64,000 bases of DNA from the NCBI GenBank assembly GCA_024114885.1, contig CP099422.1:682001-746000 (forward strand). The letters are read 5' to 3'. Source of the stretch: Septoria linicola. Lineage: Eukaryota > Ascomycota > Dothideomycetes > Mycosphaerellales > Mycosphaerellaceae. A program made the translations under genes and the position numbers. Shown here one piece after another: positions 44,642 to 55,006 of this stretch; position 1 is the first letter of the stretch; each line of letters opens with the position of its first letter. The notes under the pieces were generated by a model that saw only the letters and a list, made by a program, of their open reading frames with translations, was not told where the DNA came from and did not search any database.

Positions 44642-45667
44642 ATGTCCTCCAAACAACAGCAGCCACCAGCATCGAGCACACAGCCTCCTCCATCACTTGC
44701 CTTGAACTATAAAACCGCAGCCACTCTCATAGCAGTTCTCGCCATCATACTGGCCTTCTATCACAGTCTACCATCAGCCTTGCCCAAAGTGGCACAAGTA
44801 GTTCTAGTTCTAGCTGAGCCCACCAACACTCCCCTCGCCAAACGAGCCATGAGCACAACCGCAACGACCACTGCCAATGGCACCTCCAACCTCAACATCA
44901 CAAAGCGTCCATGGAACAGCAGAGGCCATGCTGACCACGGCTGGCTGTACACCTTCCACACTTTCTCTTTCGCGTCCTACTACGACCCAAAGTACGAGTC
45001 GTTCGGACCACTTCGCGTCATCAACGAGGATCGGGTCGAGCGAGGCACTGGCTTCGGCACACACAGCCATGCAGAGTTCGGCATCTGGAGCTACATCGTC
45101 AATGGCGAACTGGAGCACAAAGACAGCATGGGCAACCTCGAAAAGCTGCGTCGAGGAGAGGTCCAGTTCACCAACGCAGGAACCGGTATCAGACACTCCG
45201 AGTACAACAGAAACTCCCAAGAAGATGTACACTTTTTGCAGATCTGGGCAAAGCCCAATGTACGAGGACTGAAACCCAGCTATTGCACACGAAAATACAC
45301 AGACGAGATGAAGCATGATAGACTTGTAAGAATCATCGAGTCAAAAGACAGACACAGTGGGAAGGATGGTGAAACAGAGCCAATTGAGATTGATGCCGAT
45401 GTGAGCATGGATGCTTCAATCTTGTCACCAGGCAAGAGTGTGGAGCATGAACTGGTCAAGGATGGCGAGAGGAATGTTTATCTTCACCTTGTGATGAGCG
45501 ACAAGAAGCAGCCAAAGAGTGGCGGCGCAAAGATCAAGGTCGGAGAGGTAGAACTGGGAGAGGGAGACGGTGCTTTTGTCAAGGCAAAAGGTCCTGGGAA
45601 GGTGCAGGTCGAGAGTGTAGGCGATAGGCCGGCCGAGTTCCTTTTGTTCGACATGGGAGAGCAGTAG
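44642..45667 (+). CDS. Pirin-family protein with N-terminal membrane segment
   Basis: 341 aa from ATG 44642. Residues 20-60 contain a hydrophobic span (YKTAATLIAVLAIILAF) preceding the pirin domain, which is unusual because pirins are normally soluble. The N-terminal cupin has GTGFGTHSHAEFGIWSYIVNGELEHKD with the His/His/Glu metal ligands and QFTNAGTGIRHSEYN; the second half has EVELGEGDGAFV. Pirins are iron-binding regulators, and some have quercetinase activity. An internal ATG near 44849 (MSTTATTT) would give a soluble protein, so two isoforms are possible. No introns. Confidence 0.85.
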   Translation: MSSKQQQPPASSTQPPPSLALNYKTAATLIAVLAIILAFYHSLPSALPKVAQVVLVLAEPTNTPLAKRAMSTTATTTANGTSNLNITKRPWNSRGHADHGWLYTFHTFSFASYYDPKYESFGPLRVINEDRVERGTGFGTHSHAEFGIWSYIVNGELEHKDSMGNLEKLRRGEVQFTNAGTGIRHSEYNRNSQEDVHFLQIWAKPNVRGLKPSYCTRKYTDEMKHDRLVRIIESKDRHSGKDGETEPIEIDADVSMDASILSPGKSVEHELVKDGERNVYLHLVMSDKKQPKSGGAKIKVGEVELGEGDGAFVKAKGPGKVQVESVGDRPAEFLLFDMGEQ

Positions 45668-46402
45668 CAGTAGTCTCCAGATGAGAAGATGTGAAGTAGA
45701 CAGGACATGTGAGACCACAGAATGAGCAGAATGAACGAGAAAGAGACACGGCCATGATTCGGATGTGGTTCGGACAGTATCAATGTTGTACAATTTTCCT
45801 TCAACAATCATCTTAGACTGTAGCATCATAACACTATCTCCCATCGTCGACGGCAGCCCAGCTGACGACTGACGACTGAGAGAGCAGCTCCTGTTTGCGC
45901 TGATGCTGACCATTGCAGCACTCTCGTTGGCACGTCACTTCAACGCACGACCGTGTCTCGCGCCCACGCAGTCGTTGCGACGACAAGTGGCAGGGTTGCG
46001 ACCAAACATTGCCTTGACGAAGACGCCAAGTTGACGCGCCACGCGTTGACGACCACACAAGACTGGCCAAGCATAGTTGAATCATTGACAAGCACAAGCT
46101 AAGATATGGAGCAGTCTCGAGTTCGGCCAACCAGATTCACGATGATGACAGGCGAGGCTTTGCCAGTTGATTCATATACATCTCATCTCCTCCACCTGAG
46201 CCGGTCGAGGTGGACGACACGGACAATTCTGCAAAGATCACTTTTTCGTGGCATGTCCTACTACACTCGAGCGGTCGGTGTGCTACGCGCCGCATCTTGA
46301 TTGATGCTTCGTCGTCTAGAGACCCACAAGATGTGTGAAGTACACGTCGGCCAGAGCGCCGCAGCAAGTTCCCGTAGGAGTGGAGAGGTAAGAAGCATTG
46401 CC
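45668..46402. other. Intergenic region, nothing recognised
   Basis: 735 bp containing the 3' flank of the pirin gene and the upstream region of the dioxygenase. Open frames on both strands are short and uninformative. Confidence 0.45.
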
Positions 46403-46410
46403 TATATATG
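46403..46410 (+). promoter_or_regulatory. Probable TATA box of the intradiol dioxygenase gene
   Basis: TATATATG lies 100 bp before ATG 46510, in a good position for a TATA element, and the leader after it (GCAGAGCTCG and onward) is free of in-frame upstream starts close to the gene. Confidence 0.45.
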
Positions 46411-46509
46411 CAGAGCTCGAAGGGTGTACAAACAGACCATCACATCAATGAACTCCTCCATTGTACTTACAAGCACCCTTACCCTTATTCTCAGCCTCTT
46501 CCTTTCAAA

Positions 46510-47757
46510 ATGGTCCAACTCACCAAGATCGCTGCAGTCGCAGCAGCATGGATAAGCCCAACCATTGCTCACCCTGGCGAGAAGCATGACCACAAGAAGA
46601 TTGAGCGCGAGATCGTGGCTCGTGAGCACTGGGCTCATGAAGGGAAGCGCTCTCTTGATGCTTGCTCAAGCTCGATCTCTGCTCGTCGTTTTGCAGCACG
46701 TAACATTGAGCGTCGTGCTAACAAGGCTCGGGAACTGCGTGCAAAGCGTGGTATCCGCACTCGTGAGTTCAAAATGAAGCTGGCATATCATCCATCTCAC
46801 CATTCTCCAGCCTCGCGCCAAATCAAGCGTGCCACTGAGCTCGAGCGACGCAACGCGACCGACCTTGCCAAGTGGGAAGCCATCGACCACAACAGGACTG
46901 GAGTCTACACGTACGATGCCAACACTCCCGAAGCAGAGATCTTCGTTGCTGTAACCAGCCCAATCTTTGCCCCTTCCATCACAGATGGTCCATACTATGT
47001 CTGGGGCGAGATGCTCAGACAAAATGTCGTCGAAGACAACTACTCCGATGGCATCCCTCTCCACCTCGAAGTCCAATACTATGACATCGAGACCTGCCAG
47101 CCAATCCCAAACGTCTATGTCGACATCTGGAACGCCAACGCCACAGGTGTATACTCCGGTATCTCGACCTCTGGCAACTACGCAGCCGGCGGCTACAACT
47201 CCACCTACCTGCGTGGCATCTCCGCCACCGACGGAGACGGCGTAGCCACCTTCGATACCATCTTCCCAGGACACTACGACGGCCGTGCCACCCACACACA
47301 CTTACTCGCACACATGAACGCCACACAACTACCCAATAACACCCTCCTCGTCGAGACCGGCACAGTCACGCACATCGGTCAACTCTTCTGGAACGAAGTT
47401 CTCCGCACCGCAGTCGAAGAGACCGAGTACTACTCTGGTAACACTCAAGCCGTCACGACCAATGCAGATGACATGTGGTCTGTCCTGCAACCTGATTCGA
47501 GCTACGATCCTTTTCCAGAATTCTTGTACCTTGGCGATAGCATTGAGGATGGGCTGTTTGCATGGAAGAAGATTGGACTGAACACGAGTGCTGATTGGAC
47601 TGATGATGATTACTACAGCATCGCAGCGTATATCACAGAGGATGGTGGATATGCGAATGCCGATAGTGGATTCATGGGTGGCGGTGGCGGTGATGCTGGT
47701 GGCAACGGAACGATGACTGGTACTCCACCAAGTGGAACTGCAGCTCCTTCCTCATAA
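46510..47757 (+). CDS. Secreted intradiol ring-cleavage dioxygenase
   Basis: 415 aa from ATG 46510, placing a signal peptide (MVQLTKIAAVAAAWISPTIA) at the N-terminus; an earlier in-frame start at 46408 would bury it. A basic, His-rich propeptide-like stretch follows. The core has SITDGPYYV and the segments IPNVYVDIWNANATGVY, TFDTIFPGHYDGRATHTH and GTVTHIGQLFW, which contain the two Tyr and two His ligands for Fe(III). The C-terminus is Gly/Thr-rich and low complexity. Secreted members of this family act on catechols and lignin-derived aromatics outside the cell. Third-position use moves from C-rich to G-rich around 47480. Confidence 0.9.
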   Translation: MVQLTKIAAVAAAWISPTIAHPGEKHDHKKIEREIVAREHWAHEGKRSLDACSSSISARRFAARNIERRANKARELRAKRGIRTREFKMKLAYHPSHHSPASRQIKRATELERRNATDLAKWEAIDHNRTGVYTYDANTPEAEIFVAVTSPIFAPSITDGPYYVWGEMLRQNVVEDNYSDGIPLHLEVQYYDIETCQPIPNVYVDIWNANATGVYSGISTSGNYAAGGYNSTYLRGISATDGDGVATFDTIFPGHYDGRATHTHLLAHMNATQLPNNTLLVETGTVTHIGQLFWNEVLRTAVEETEYYSGNTQAVTTNADDMWSVLQPDSSYDPFPEFLYLGDSIEDGLFAWKKIGLNTSADWTDDDYYSIAAYITEDGGYANADSGFMGGGGGDAGGNGTMTGTPPSGTAAPSS

Positions 47758-47823
47758 ATCTGAGGGGTCTATATTGTTCGACATAGGTCGAGTAGCTATA
47801 TCAGAGACACCACAAGCTAGATC

Positions 47824-49488
47824 TTACAGCCTAGCTGGTGTCTTCCCTATCGGTGTCGTAAATGTAAACACATTCCTCCCGTCCTGCTCCGCACGAACCC
47901 ACCCTCTCCTCCCAATGGGCTCAATTTCCCAACTACTCAGCTCCTTCAGCGTTTCCGCATCAGCATGATTCGCCAAGAAACGATGCGCATTCTTTAGCAG
48001 CCTGCCAATAACAAATCCCTTCGATGGACTTCCATCTCTCGCAAACTCCACGGTATACGTCTATTCACATCACGTCAGCTTAACTCCCTCGACACAATAA
48101 CAACACATTCACGAATCTCAGATTGTTCAACTCACCTCAACAACACACTCCCCCTCTGCTTGCTCCACAATCTCCGGCACAAAAACATCCCCAACACTCT
48201 TCTCCAGCGGGTTCTCATCCGGATACGGCAACCCATCACTCCTCGGACTGCGACTCATCAACAACACATGCTGATACGTCACCCACCCTCCATTCGCCAA
48301 CACGAGTCCAGTTTTCCCTTTTCCCCTGCGGATCTGTCTCGTCATTTCGGTAAGAGCGTGCATACTGTAATTATTCCCTGCGCCGCCAAAGGATGTCAGG
48401 CCTCCCAATAGCGTCAATTCCTTTTTCTTCTCTGGTCCTGTTGTGGTTGGCAGACCAAGATGCTCCGCCGCCAACTTTGGCACAATCGGAAAACAACTAT
48501 ACACATCATACAAATCCACGTCCCCGACATTGATATTCGCCACATCAAGCGCCGCATCAAGTGACCGGGAGATACACGGACTCCACCAGTACTCCGCCCT
48601 CTTCCAAAAATCATAACTATCCGCCGTCCCCGCGCCTCCAAGCGGATACACCCATGTACTCTCCGCAATCCCCAATTCCCGCGCATGTTCCGTCGAAGTC
48701 AACAGCACCGCCGCAGAGCAGTTTACTGTGTTAAAAGCGTTCATGAGGAGGGGGTACGGGAAACATATCATCCGATTCTTTGAGGAGATGGTGGCGATGC
48801 TGGACTGCGTTTCGGGATGGGAGGGGTAGGACCATGCGTTTTCGTTTTGGGAAGCGATGGCTGCGAAGTCGGCGTACATTTCTGCAGATTCTTGGTGGTT
48901 GGCTGTGATGGACTGCCCGCGGTGCGCGCGGAAGGCGTTTTCGTACAAGGGGTAGAGTTGGATGGGGTTGCCACAGCCGTGCTTCGCGCCGTAGGTTTGT
49001 GCTTGGAGTTCTCGTGTAGTAGGGGAGAAGACGGAGCGGACGTCTTCAGAAGGAGGCGTCCAGCCGGGAGGAGGCATTTTTTGGGCTGCTGCGCAGGCGG
49101 TGAGAGAGGCGAGGGCTTCGGCGCCGGTGACGATGGCGAACTTGTTTTCACCAAGAGAGATGCGACGGGCGGCTTCGTCGACGAGTTTGGCGGGTTGGTT
49201 GCCGCCGTGGTCGGAGTATTCGGCGTGGAGGGGCTTGAAGGAGAGTTTGGAGGCGAGGAGGGACGGGTAGTCGGCGGGCCAGGTCCAGGTTTTGACGACG
49301 GAGACGCTGTCGATTGATGATTGGAGGTCGGAGAGGGCGGATGCGGCGAGGCCGGTGTCTTGGATGGCTTTTTGGATGGCTTGGATCATGAGTTGGAGTG
49401 GCTCGATGGCATCTTCGACTTTCTTGGAGCGGTTGACGACATCGCCGACACCAATGATGACTGGCGTTCTTCTTTGCGAGCGAGACAT
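47824..49488 (-). CDS. Thiolase-like protein (TLP1/SCP2-thiolase type)
   Basis: Exons 49488-48136 and 48060-47824, with a 75-bp intron (GTGAGT, GCTGAC branch, GAATAG), giving 529 aa. The N-terminal thiolase fold starts with TPVIIGVGDVVNRS. NCSAAVLLTS, GGLTSFGGAGNNYSMHAL and LANGGWVTYQHVLLM are the conserved thiolase-family blocks. The second exon (ELSSWEIEPIGRRGWVRAEQDGRN, split here) corresponds to the extra C-terminal domain seen in thiolase-like protein type 1. Likely acyl-CoA metabolism, reaction unknown. ATG 49488 has ACC before it; the longer frame starts with TTG. The gene shows a strong intragenic composition switch near 48750. Confidence 0.88.
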
Positions 49489-50151
49489 GGTGGCTGTGAA
49501 TGGCAAGTCTTCGGAGCTCGATCTTCTGCTTGCGAGGACTTTGATCTTCGAATCAGAATCGCTTGCTTGGGCGATGACCTTTGCGATGGAATAGTCCTCG
49601 ATAGATTTTTGATCTGTGATTTTAGAGAAAATTTCACGAATAGCAATATATCACCAACCCAGAATAGGATCGATGACAGACATTCAAAGTCATGCAAACG
49701 CTCAAGATGATTGAAGTGTAAATTGTTGTTGACGCGAGGTGAGGTCGGCAATGTGGAGGCGTGTGCCTCGGCATCCTGTGCTGGCATAGCGCTTCACTGC
49801 CACCGCGAGTCATCACACAACACTCTCTTTCTTCTACGTTAAGCTGAAATAATCATCTCGTAGAAGTGACCGTAGTCTTGTTGAGGTGCTTAGTTAACTG
49901 GCTAGCCTTGGAACAGGTATCCCACTTATGCGCCTACAGCACTTGATATCGTGCCAAGCGCACAAGCATAAGATCCGCCATGTACCACAAGGATGATACT
50001 TGATCTTCTCCTGCGATCGAGTGCAAAATGCGACCTGACATTGAGCTTCATCCTTCCAGAGCTACGAAAACTTGCCGTCATGCTGAATCACATCAAAAGT
50101 GCCAGCTTATTCGCTGCATCCTTCCCTCCCACTCTCGATCCGAACTCATCC
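49489..50151. other. Intergenic region, nothing recognised
   Basis: 663 bp upstream of the thiolase-like gene and downstream of the SDR gene. Contains a CTTAGTTAACT word near 49889. Frames on both strands are short. Confidence 0.45.
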
Positions 50152-51030
50152 TCAAGCATGAGCCAACAACCACCCACCATCAATCACCAACGTCGAACCC
50201 GTCACATACCCATTCAGCGCAAAATTCAACACAGCCTGCGCATAATCACGAGGATGACCCGCCCGTCCAAACGGAATCCCCCACCCATCCTGCCTCCTAA
50301 AATGCTCCTTCGCCTGCGCATTATCCTTATCAATCGGCGTCATCTCAGAAGGAAAGTATCCCGGCGCCAGCGTGTTCACTCGAACTTCTAGACCAGGTTT
50401 CTTGAGATCCACGGCAAGTTGCTCAGTCAATGAGATGGTTGCTGCTTTACTCGCGTTGTAGGAGAATTGGCCGTTTTGCGATTCTTTCGTGATGCCGGAG
50501 ATGGAGCTGATGTTGAGGATGTTGCCGGCTTCGGAGTAGCCGAAATCTCGTGCCGCGACGAGGAGAGGGAGGAAGGCGACGGAGGTGAAGTAGTAGCTTG
50601 CTACGTTGATTTTGTAGATTGAGAGCCAGTCGTCGAAGTTTTGGTTGTTGAACATGGTCTTGCTGATTTCTTCGACGCTGCCGGTGGGAGCTCCGCTAGG
50701 GCCGTAGTTGCAGGATGTGACTCCTGCGTTGTTGACAAGGAGGTTGACGAACTTTTCTTTGCTGGAGATTTCTTTGACGCCGGCTTCGATGCTTTGCTTG
50801 TCGGTGCAGTCCATTTGCAGTCCGATGATGGCGCCACCACTCTCAGCATCGGTCATCTCAGCGTCCTTGAGCTTCTCGATGCGTCGGCCGGTAACGTATA
50901 CTTTGACGCCATTTGCACAAAGTGCCTTTGCGGTGATGAGGCCCAGTCCTGTTCCGCCGCCAGTCACGACCGCCACTCGGCCTTTGGTGTTGAACAGATG
51001 CTGAGCTCTGAGCTGGTCGAAGTCACCCAT
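50152..51030 (-). CDS. Short-chain dehydrogenase/reductase
   Basis: 292 aa, single exon, ATG at 51030. TGGGTGLG at residues 23-30 binds the cofactor; NNAGV, NISSISG and Y-N-A-S-K supply structural and catalytic residues; YVTGSTLVIDGGW is the family's closing motif. It resembles the fungal SDRs annotated as gluconate-5-dehydrogenase or rhamnolipid RhlG-like reductases, but the substrate is unknown. The 3' third is G-rich and the 5' part C-rich on the sense strand. Confidence 0.88.
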   Translation of the reverse strand: MGDFDQLRAQHLFNTKGRVAVVTGGGTGLGLITAKALCANGVKVYVTGRRIEKLKDAEMTDAESGGAIIGLQMDCTDKQSIEAGVKEISSKEKFVNLLVNNAGVTSCNYGPSGAPTGSVEEISKTMFNNQNFDDWLSIYKINVASYYFTSVAFLPLLVAARDFGYSEAGNILNISSISGITKESQNGQFSYNASKAATISLTEQLAVDLKKPGLEVRVNTLAPGYFPSEMTPIDKDNAQAKEHFRRQDGWGIPFGRAGHPRDYAQAVLNFALNGYVTGSTLVIDGGWLLAHA

Positions 51031-51741
51031 CTTTGCTATTGTACTGTGAAGGTGTTTGTAGTCTGTGAGTTAGTACGATTGATAGAGTCACTGCATATCT
51101 CTACCTTGATACTTATATTCAGCTCCGGCTAAAATGAGGGAGACTTTTGAGTTCCTCCGTGGAAAGCCGCCGAAGGGTGACAGCGACCCTCGATCGGAAT
51201 TTGAGATGATTATGGACACCGTCGCAGCATGACGTGGCCAATAAGTTCATTGTACCATTGGTAATGACACGCAATGCCGCGAGTTCAAAAGTGGTATGCA
51301 TGACAGGCCAAAAGGAGCAGAGCAGCAAGAATGAGCAGACTGTCATTTCCGGCTGGCTTGGCGTTCGGCCGGTTGTGCGTGGTCAGAACAGCAGCGAGAA
51401 TATGTGAAGATCTATAGCATATCTACTGGCCACGTTGGCAGCGGAACCGCTGCCAGCAAGGCGTTCATTGATATGCAGCAGATGTCGGGCGCCTGGAAAG
51501 AGGCCTAGCAAGAGAGAGGGCTCGCGAAAGACAACATGACTTGAGTACATAATCACCACCAAGCCTTTGCGGCTTGCATTCTATTTGATCTCGGCACCTA
51601 CACGCCAATAGCTTACTCCATCACAGATCTGTACGGCGATGAGAAGCTACGATAAAATATGGAATGCTGTCTCAACATCAAGAGACGATGGATTCTGCGG
51701 CCTACCCGCTACCTAGTGCGTACCACAACCTCCACCTGTCT
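51031..51741. other. Intergenic region, nothing recognised
   Basis: 711 bp containing the SDR promoter and the 3' flank of the zinc-ribbon gene. No gene seen. Confidence 0.45.
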
Positions 51742-52602
51742 TTAAGATGCAGCCTTCCTCTTAGCTTGCAATTTGCGCTGTCTCAACCTTTGTTTAGTGC
51801 GACAAGCTTCGCAATGCTCGCATACACGAAGGGGTGTATCGGGGTCAACGAAAGACTTGTGTGGTAGCTCTCTTGCGCAGACGAGACAAATTCTGGGTTC
51901 ACCAAAAGGCTGCCTTTCATTGTGGGCCTGTGTCCTTGCTCTACGCTTATGATGCCTATCCCTTTTGCGATCGCGACAAGCTGTGCAAGTCTTGCGTGGT
52001 GAAGGAGATGGCTCTGACGTGGCGAACTCGTCTAATGCCTTCGTTGTTTTGCATCTTGGGCAGAATTGGAAGCCGTCCGATAGCCCGTCTCCACTGTTTG
52101 CTGGCGGGGCTGTTTGCGTTCGTACGTCTAGTTTGGTTGGCGTGCAGCAATCTTGACACAGCTGCGCAGAGGGATCTCGATCCTGGCTGCCAAAGTGCAC
52201 AATTATCTTGAGCTCATCGCACCGAGAACAGAGATCCTACATCTGCGGGGATTCATTTTCGGACAATGGGGCAAAACCAGCTTCGCCGGGTAACTCGGCC
52301 AGCACTGGCTCCGGGGGGACCAACACAGGCCTGTGAGTCGAGGCTTGTGGTGCTGTATTCGATCTCGATGACGGAGGTGGGTTACTCCAATGTGTGGATA
52401 CGCCTGTCAGCTGAGTGTTCGGGAAAGAACGAGGCATGTAATGATGATGAGTCCCAAAAGTCGTATCGTTCCCTGCTGTAGGTGCCGTGGTCTGTCGTAT
52501 AAGTGAAGTCGGCGCGTGGTAGCTCGGAGCAATATTTTGTGGGAAATGCAGAGCAACTGTAGCTGGTGCATGTTGGCCTGGAGGCGCCATCGAAGCATAC
52601 AT
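51742..52602 (-). pseudogene. Zinc-ribbon repeat protein with in-frame TAG
   Basis: One frame runs from upstream of ATG 52602 to 51742 and is broken only by TAG at 52239-52237. The N-terminal part is Pro/Ser/Thr/Gln-rich and looks disordered. After the TAG come three similar Cys units: CSRCDELK...LCQDCC, CPRCKTTKALDEFA...KTCTACR and CLVCARELPHKSF...RVCEHC, ending in a Lys/Arg-rich tail. This pattern suggests a zinc-binding, perhaps DNA-binding, protein of unknown family. TAG stands where CAG would fit. An alternative is a 52-bp intron (GTAGGA to GGCAG) that removes the TAG, keeps the frame, and also removes the first CxxC. Truncation, splicing or read-through cannot be told apart here. The start is uncertain because the frame stays open upstream to the SWP73 stop. 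Confidence 0.55.
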
Positions 52603-52800
52603 AGCATGCCCCGCAACAACTTGCTGGCTTGCTGGAGTGGTCGAATAGTTCACGGGACCTCCTGATAGCTCCACGCTATGCTGTACTTGAGAGTACAGAT
52701 TTTGGATTGGTTGCGATACCTGAGTGACTGGGCTGTCGGTCTGCTCTGTATTTGATGCACGCGATGTAGATGCAGTGTTAAGGAAACCTCTCGCGTCATA

Positions 52801-54522
52801 CTACGACGCCTTCTGGTTACGAGCGAGCCATAGGCCAACGCTCTCTCGTGCCAGCTCGGAACCCCAGACGCCGTCTTTCCCACCGCGGCGAAACTCTTCA
52901 TTGGTAGCGTCCTCGCCGCCACCCCGGGTAGCTTCGGCCAGGATGACTTCGAGATCGCGTTGCTGGCTGCTGATCCATCGCTTGACGAAAGACGTTGGGT
53001 CCTTTGACAAGTTATTGTAGAACTTGCGCTTAGCATTGGTTTGATGGACCTTCTGCACCAGTAATGCAAGGTCGTCATCAATCTTTACGATGCTCTGCAG
53101 GTCGTGGAGGTGAGTCTTGGAAGTGTGGAAGCGGGTCAGCTGGTGGCCAAGTGGGTTCGGCAATGGTACGCGGATGTCGTACGCGGTAGGTTGACATGGC
53201 TTGAGATTGACTTTTGGCTCCTCTCCATCATCTTGCAGGAAAGCGGAAGGTGAGTTGGGGTCCTTGGTGCCTGTAATGTAAGACTTGTCGACCCGAATGG
53301 TGTATTTGAGCTGGATGGGGGGCAGAGGATGCATGTGGTGGAGCAGAAGATCTGGCACGTATGGAAAGTATACGGTTTCTTGCTTGAAGATCTGCAGCAT
53401 ATCAGTAGAATTCGGGATGCGCGACTTGCGATAAGCTCACCTTCTGAAGCGCTGCGTCGCAGATGATTTTCCTCTTATCGTCATCTTCTTGCAGACCCAT
53501 CGCACGGCAGTACTCCCAGATGCCCTGCACAGCGCCTGCACGGTCTTCCTCGTCAGTGTCCAGGATCTCGGCAAGTTCCGGACTCAACTTGTAGCGTTCG
53601 CTCTTCTCGTCTCGTGTCAGATTAATGGTGATATTGATGTTCTCATCAGCCTTGCGCGTGAACTCGAGCTGATCAAAGCTGTTCTCAGAGTCGCTTGGGT
53701 CCAGCTGCTGTCCTGGCGCGACCTGCTTCTTGCGCCATTCAATCTGGCTGTAGCCATCTGGCTGCAAGTTTGGATTGCGATCAAAGTCGATCGTGATGGC
53801 CTTGAAGAACGTGCTCAATCGCGGGCGATGGCCAGCTGGAGCTTTGTCTGCTTCGTCCTCGTCTGGATCCTCCTTAAGGCGCCCCTCGATCTTGACCTTG
53901 AACGTCGCTTGATTCTCGCCCAGCTCAAACATGCCGTCCTCGTTCGCATTGCCCTCTTCCACGACCTGCCACGGCTGGCCTTCTGCGGTATTTGAGATCC
54001 AGACTCGCAGCGTTCCCTCGCGCCGGGTCCACCTTCTCTGTAAATTGTCGCTGATATCCAGTCTCTTGCGCATCATAATGGCGTCCAGCCTCTTCTCTGC
54101 ATCGCGCAGCTTCTTGTAGCGCTCCACGCCATCGCCGACGACTGCCTCGCTAACTTCATCTGGGATTTCGCGATCTGTGGGTTTCCGCGCCTGCCGCCGC
54201 GCAAGATCCTGTCGACGGATGGCTTCGAGGTGCTGCTGCTGAATTTGGGCCTGGGTCAATTGCGGTGGTTGTGCATGCGCTTGTTGTGGTGGAGCGACCA
54301 TGGGGCCTGCATTGCGCCAAGTGCGCTCTAGGTCAGCAAAGCTGATTTTGCGACGATGCGCGCGCGCTTGTTCCATGACGGTCGCGAACGGTCACTTCTG
54401 CGCATTCGGCGGGTGCTTTTGACACTGCTTCTGATCGACGATGGAAGGTGTGAAAGGTGCTTACCAGGCCCTCGTCTCGCCTGCTGCGGACTGCGATTAT
54501 AATTCCGGTAGTTGGCCTGCAT
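52801..54522 (-). CDS. SWI/SNF subunit Swp73/BAF60-like (SWIB domain)
   Basis: Preferred model: exons 54522-54465, 54327-53441 and 53391-52801, introns 137 bp (GTAAGC, CCTAG) and 49 bp (GTGAGC, CTGCAG), 511 aa. Without the first intron a shorter start at ATG 54376 is possible. Features: a Gln-rich N-terminus with RNAGPMVAPPQQAHAQPP; a coiled region around RYKKLRDAEKRLDAIMMRKR; the BAF60 block LRVWISNTAEGQPW with FFKAITIDFDRN; the SWIB/MDM2 fold (YKLSPELAEIL and IWEYCRAMGLQ, then CDAALQK and IFKQETVYF across the intron); and a C-terminal helical part (FVKRWISSQQRDLEVIL). Swp73 bridges transcription factors to the remodeller in the nucleus. It is divergent from the amidohydrolase gene. Confidence 0.88.
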
Positions 54523-55006
54523 TTTCGCCGATCTGTGCCAAGGCAACCGCTGGCTTTCAGCCTCTCGTCGGTGAGCTGCACACACGCGTGATGGACAGAT
54601 GAATGTTGGTGATGGAGAAGTGGACGAGACGAGAAGCTTGACGCGTGGTGGTCGGACGACGAGGAGACGCGTGACATGGGAGAAGGACGGAGGCCGTGCG
54701 AGCGAGGCGAGAAGGAGGGGTGGTCACGACCTCCAATTTCTACCCATCAACTTTGTCCATCAAAGGGAGCCTGTTGGACCAGTCGATGCAGTAGAGGTCG
54801 AGACAGGCGATTCTACTGTCGTCTAGCACTGTTGCTGATGCGATTTTGATGCATATCGCAGACTAGCGTTGAGGGTGAGCTGAGATAGCAGTCAATGATG
54901 AGTATAAGACAGCTATCGTTCTTCCCTCTCTTCATCGTCTCATCCTTAATCATTACGTCCAGCTGTGCCCCAACACTCTCCAGCACCCAAGCTTAGCATA
55001 GTCAGA
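54523..55006. other. Divergent promoter, SWP73 and amidohydrolase
   Basis: 484 bp between head-to-head genes; only short shadow frames are present. Confidence 0.45.

Noticed and set aside
51742..54522. True fusion of Swp73 with the zinc-ribbon protein
   Set aside because: The frame continuity is striking but Swp73 ends at its natural helical C-terminus and the stop is a plain TAG; kept only as a finding on possible read-through.
54599..54826. Plus-strand 75-codon frame in the SWP73/amidohydrolase promoter
   Set aside because: Arg/Gly/Glu-biased translation with no motif; probably a chance frame in promoter DNA.
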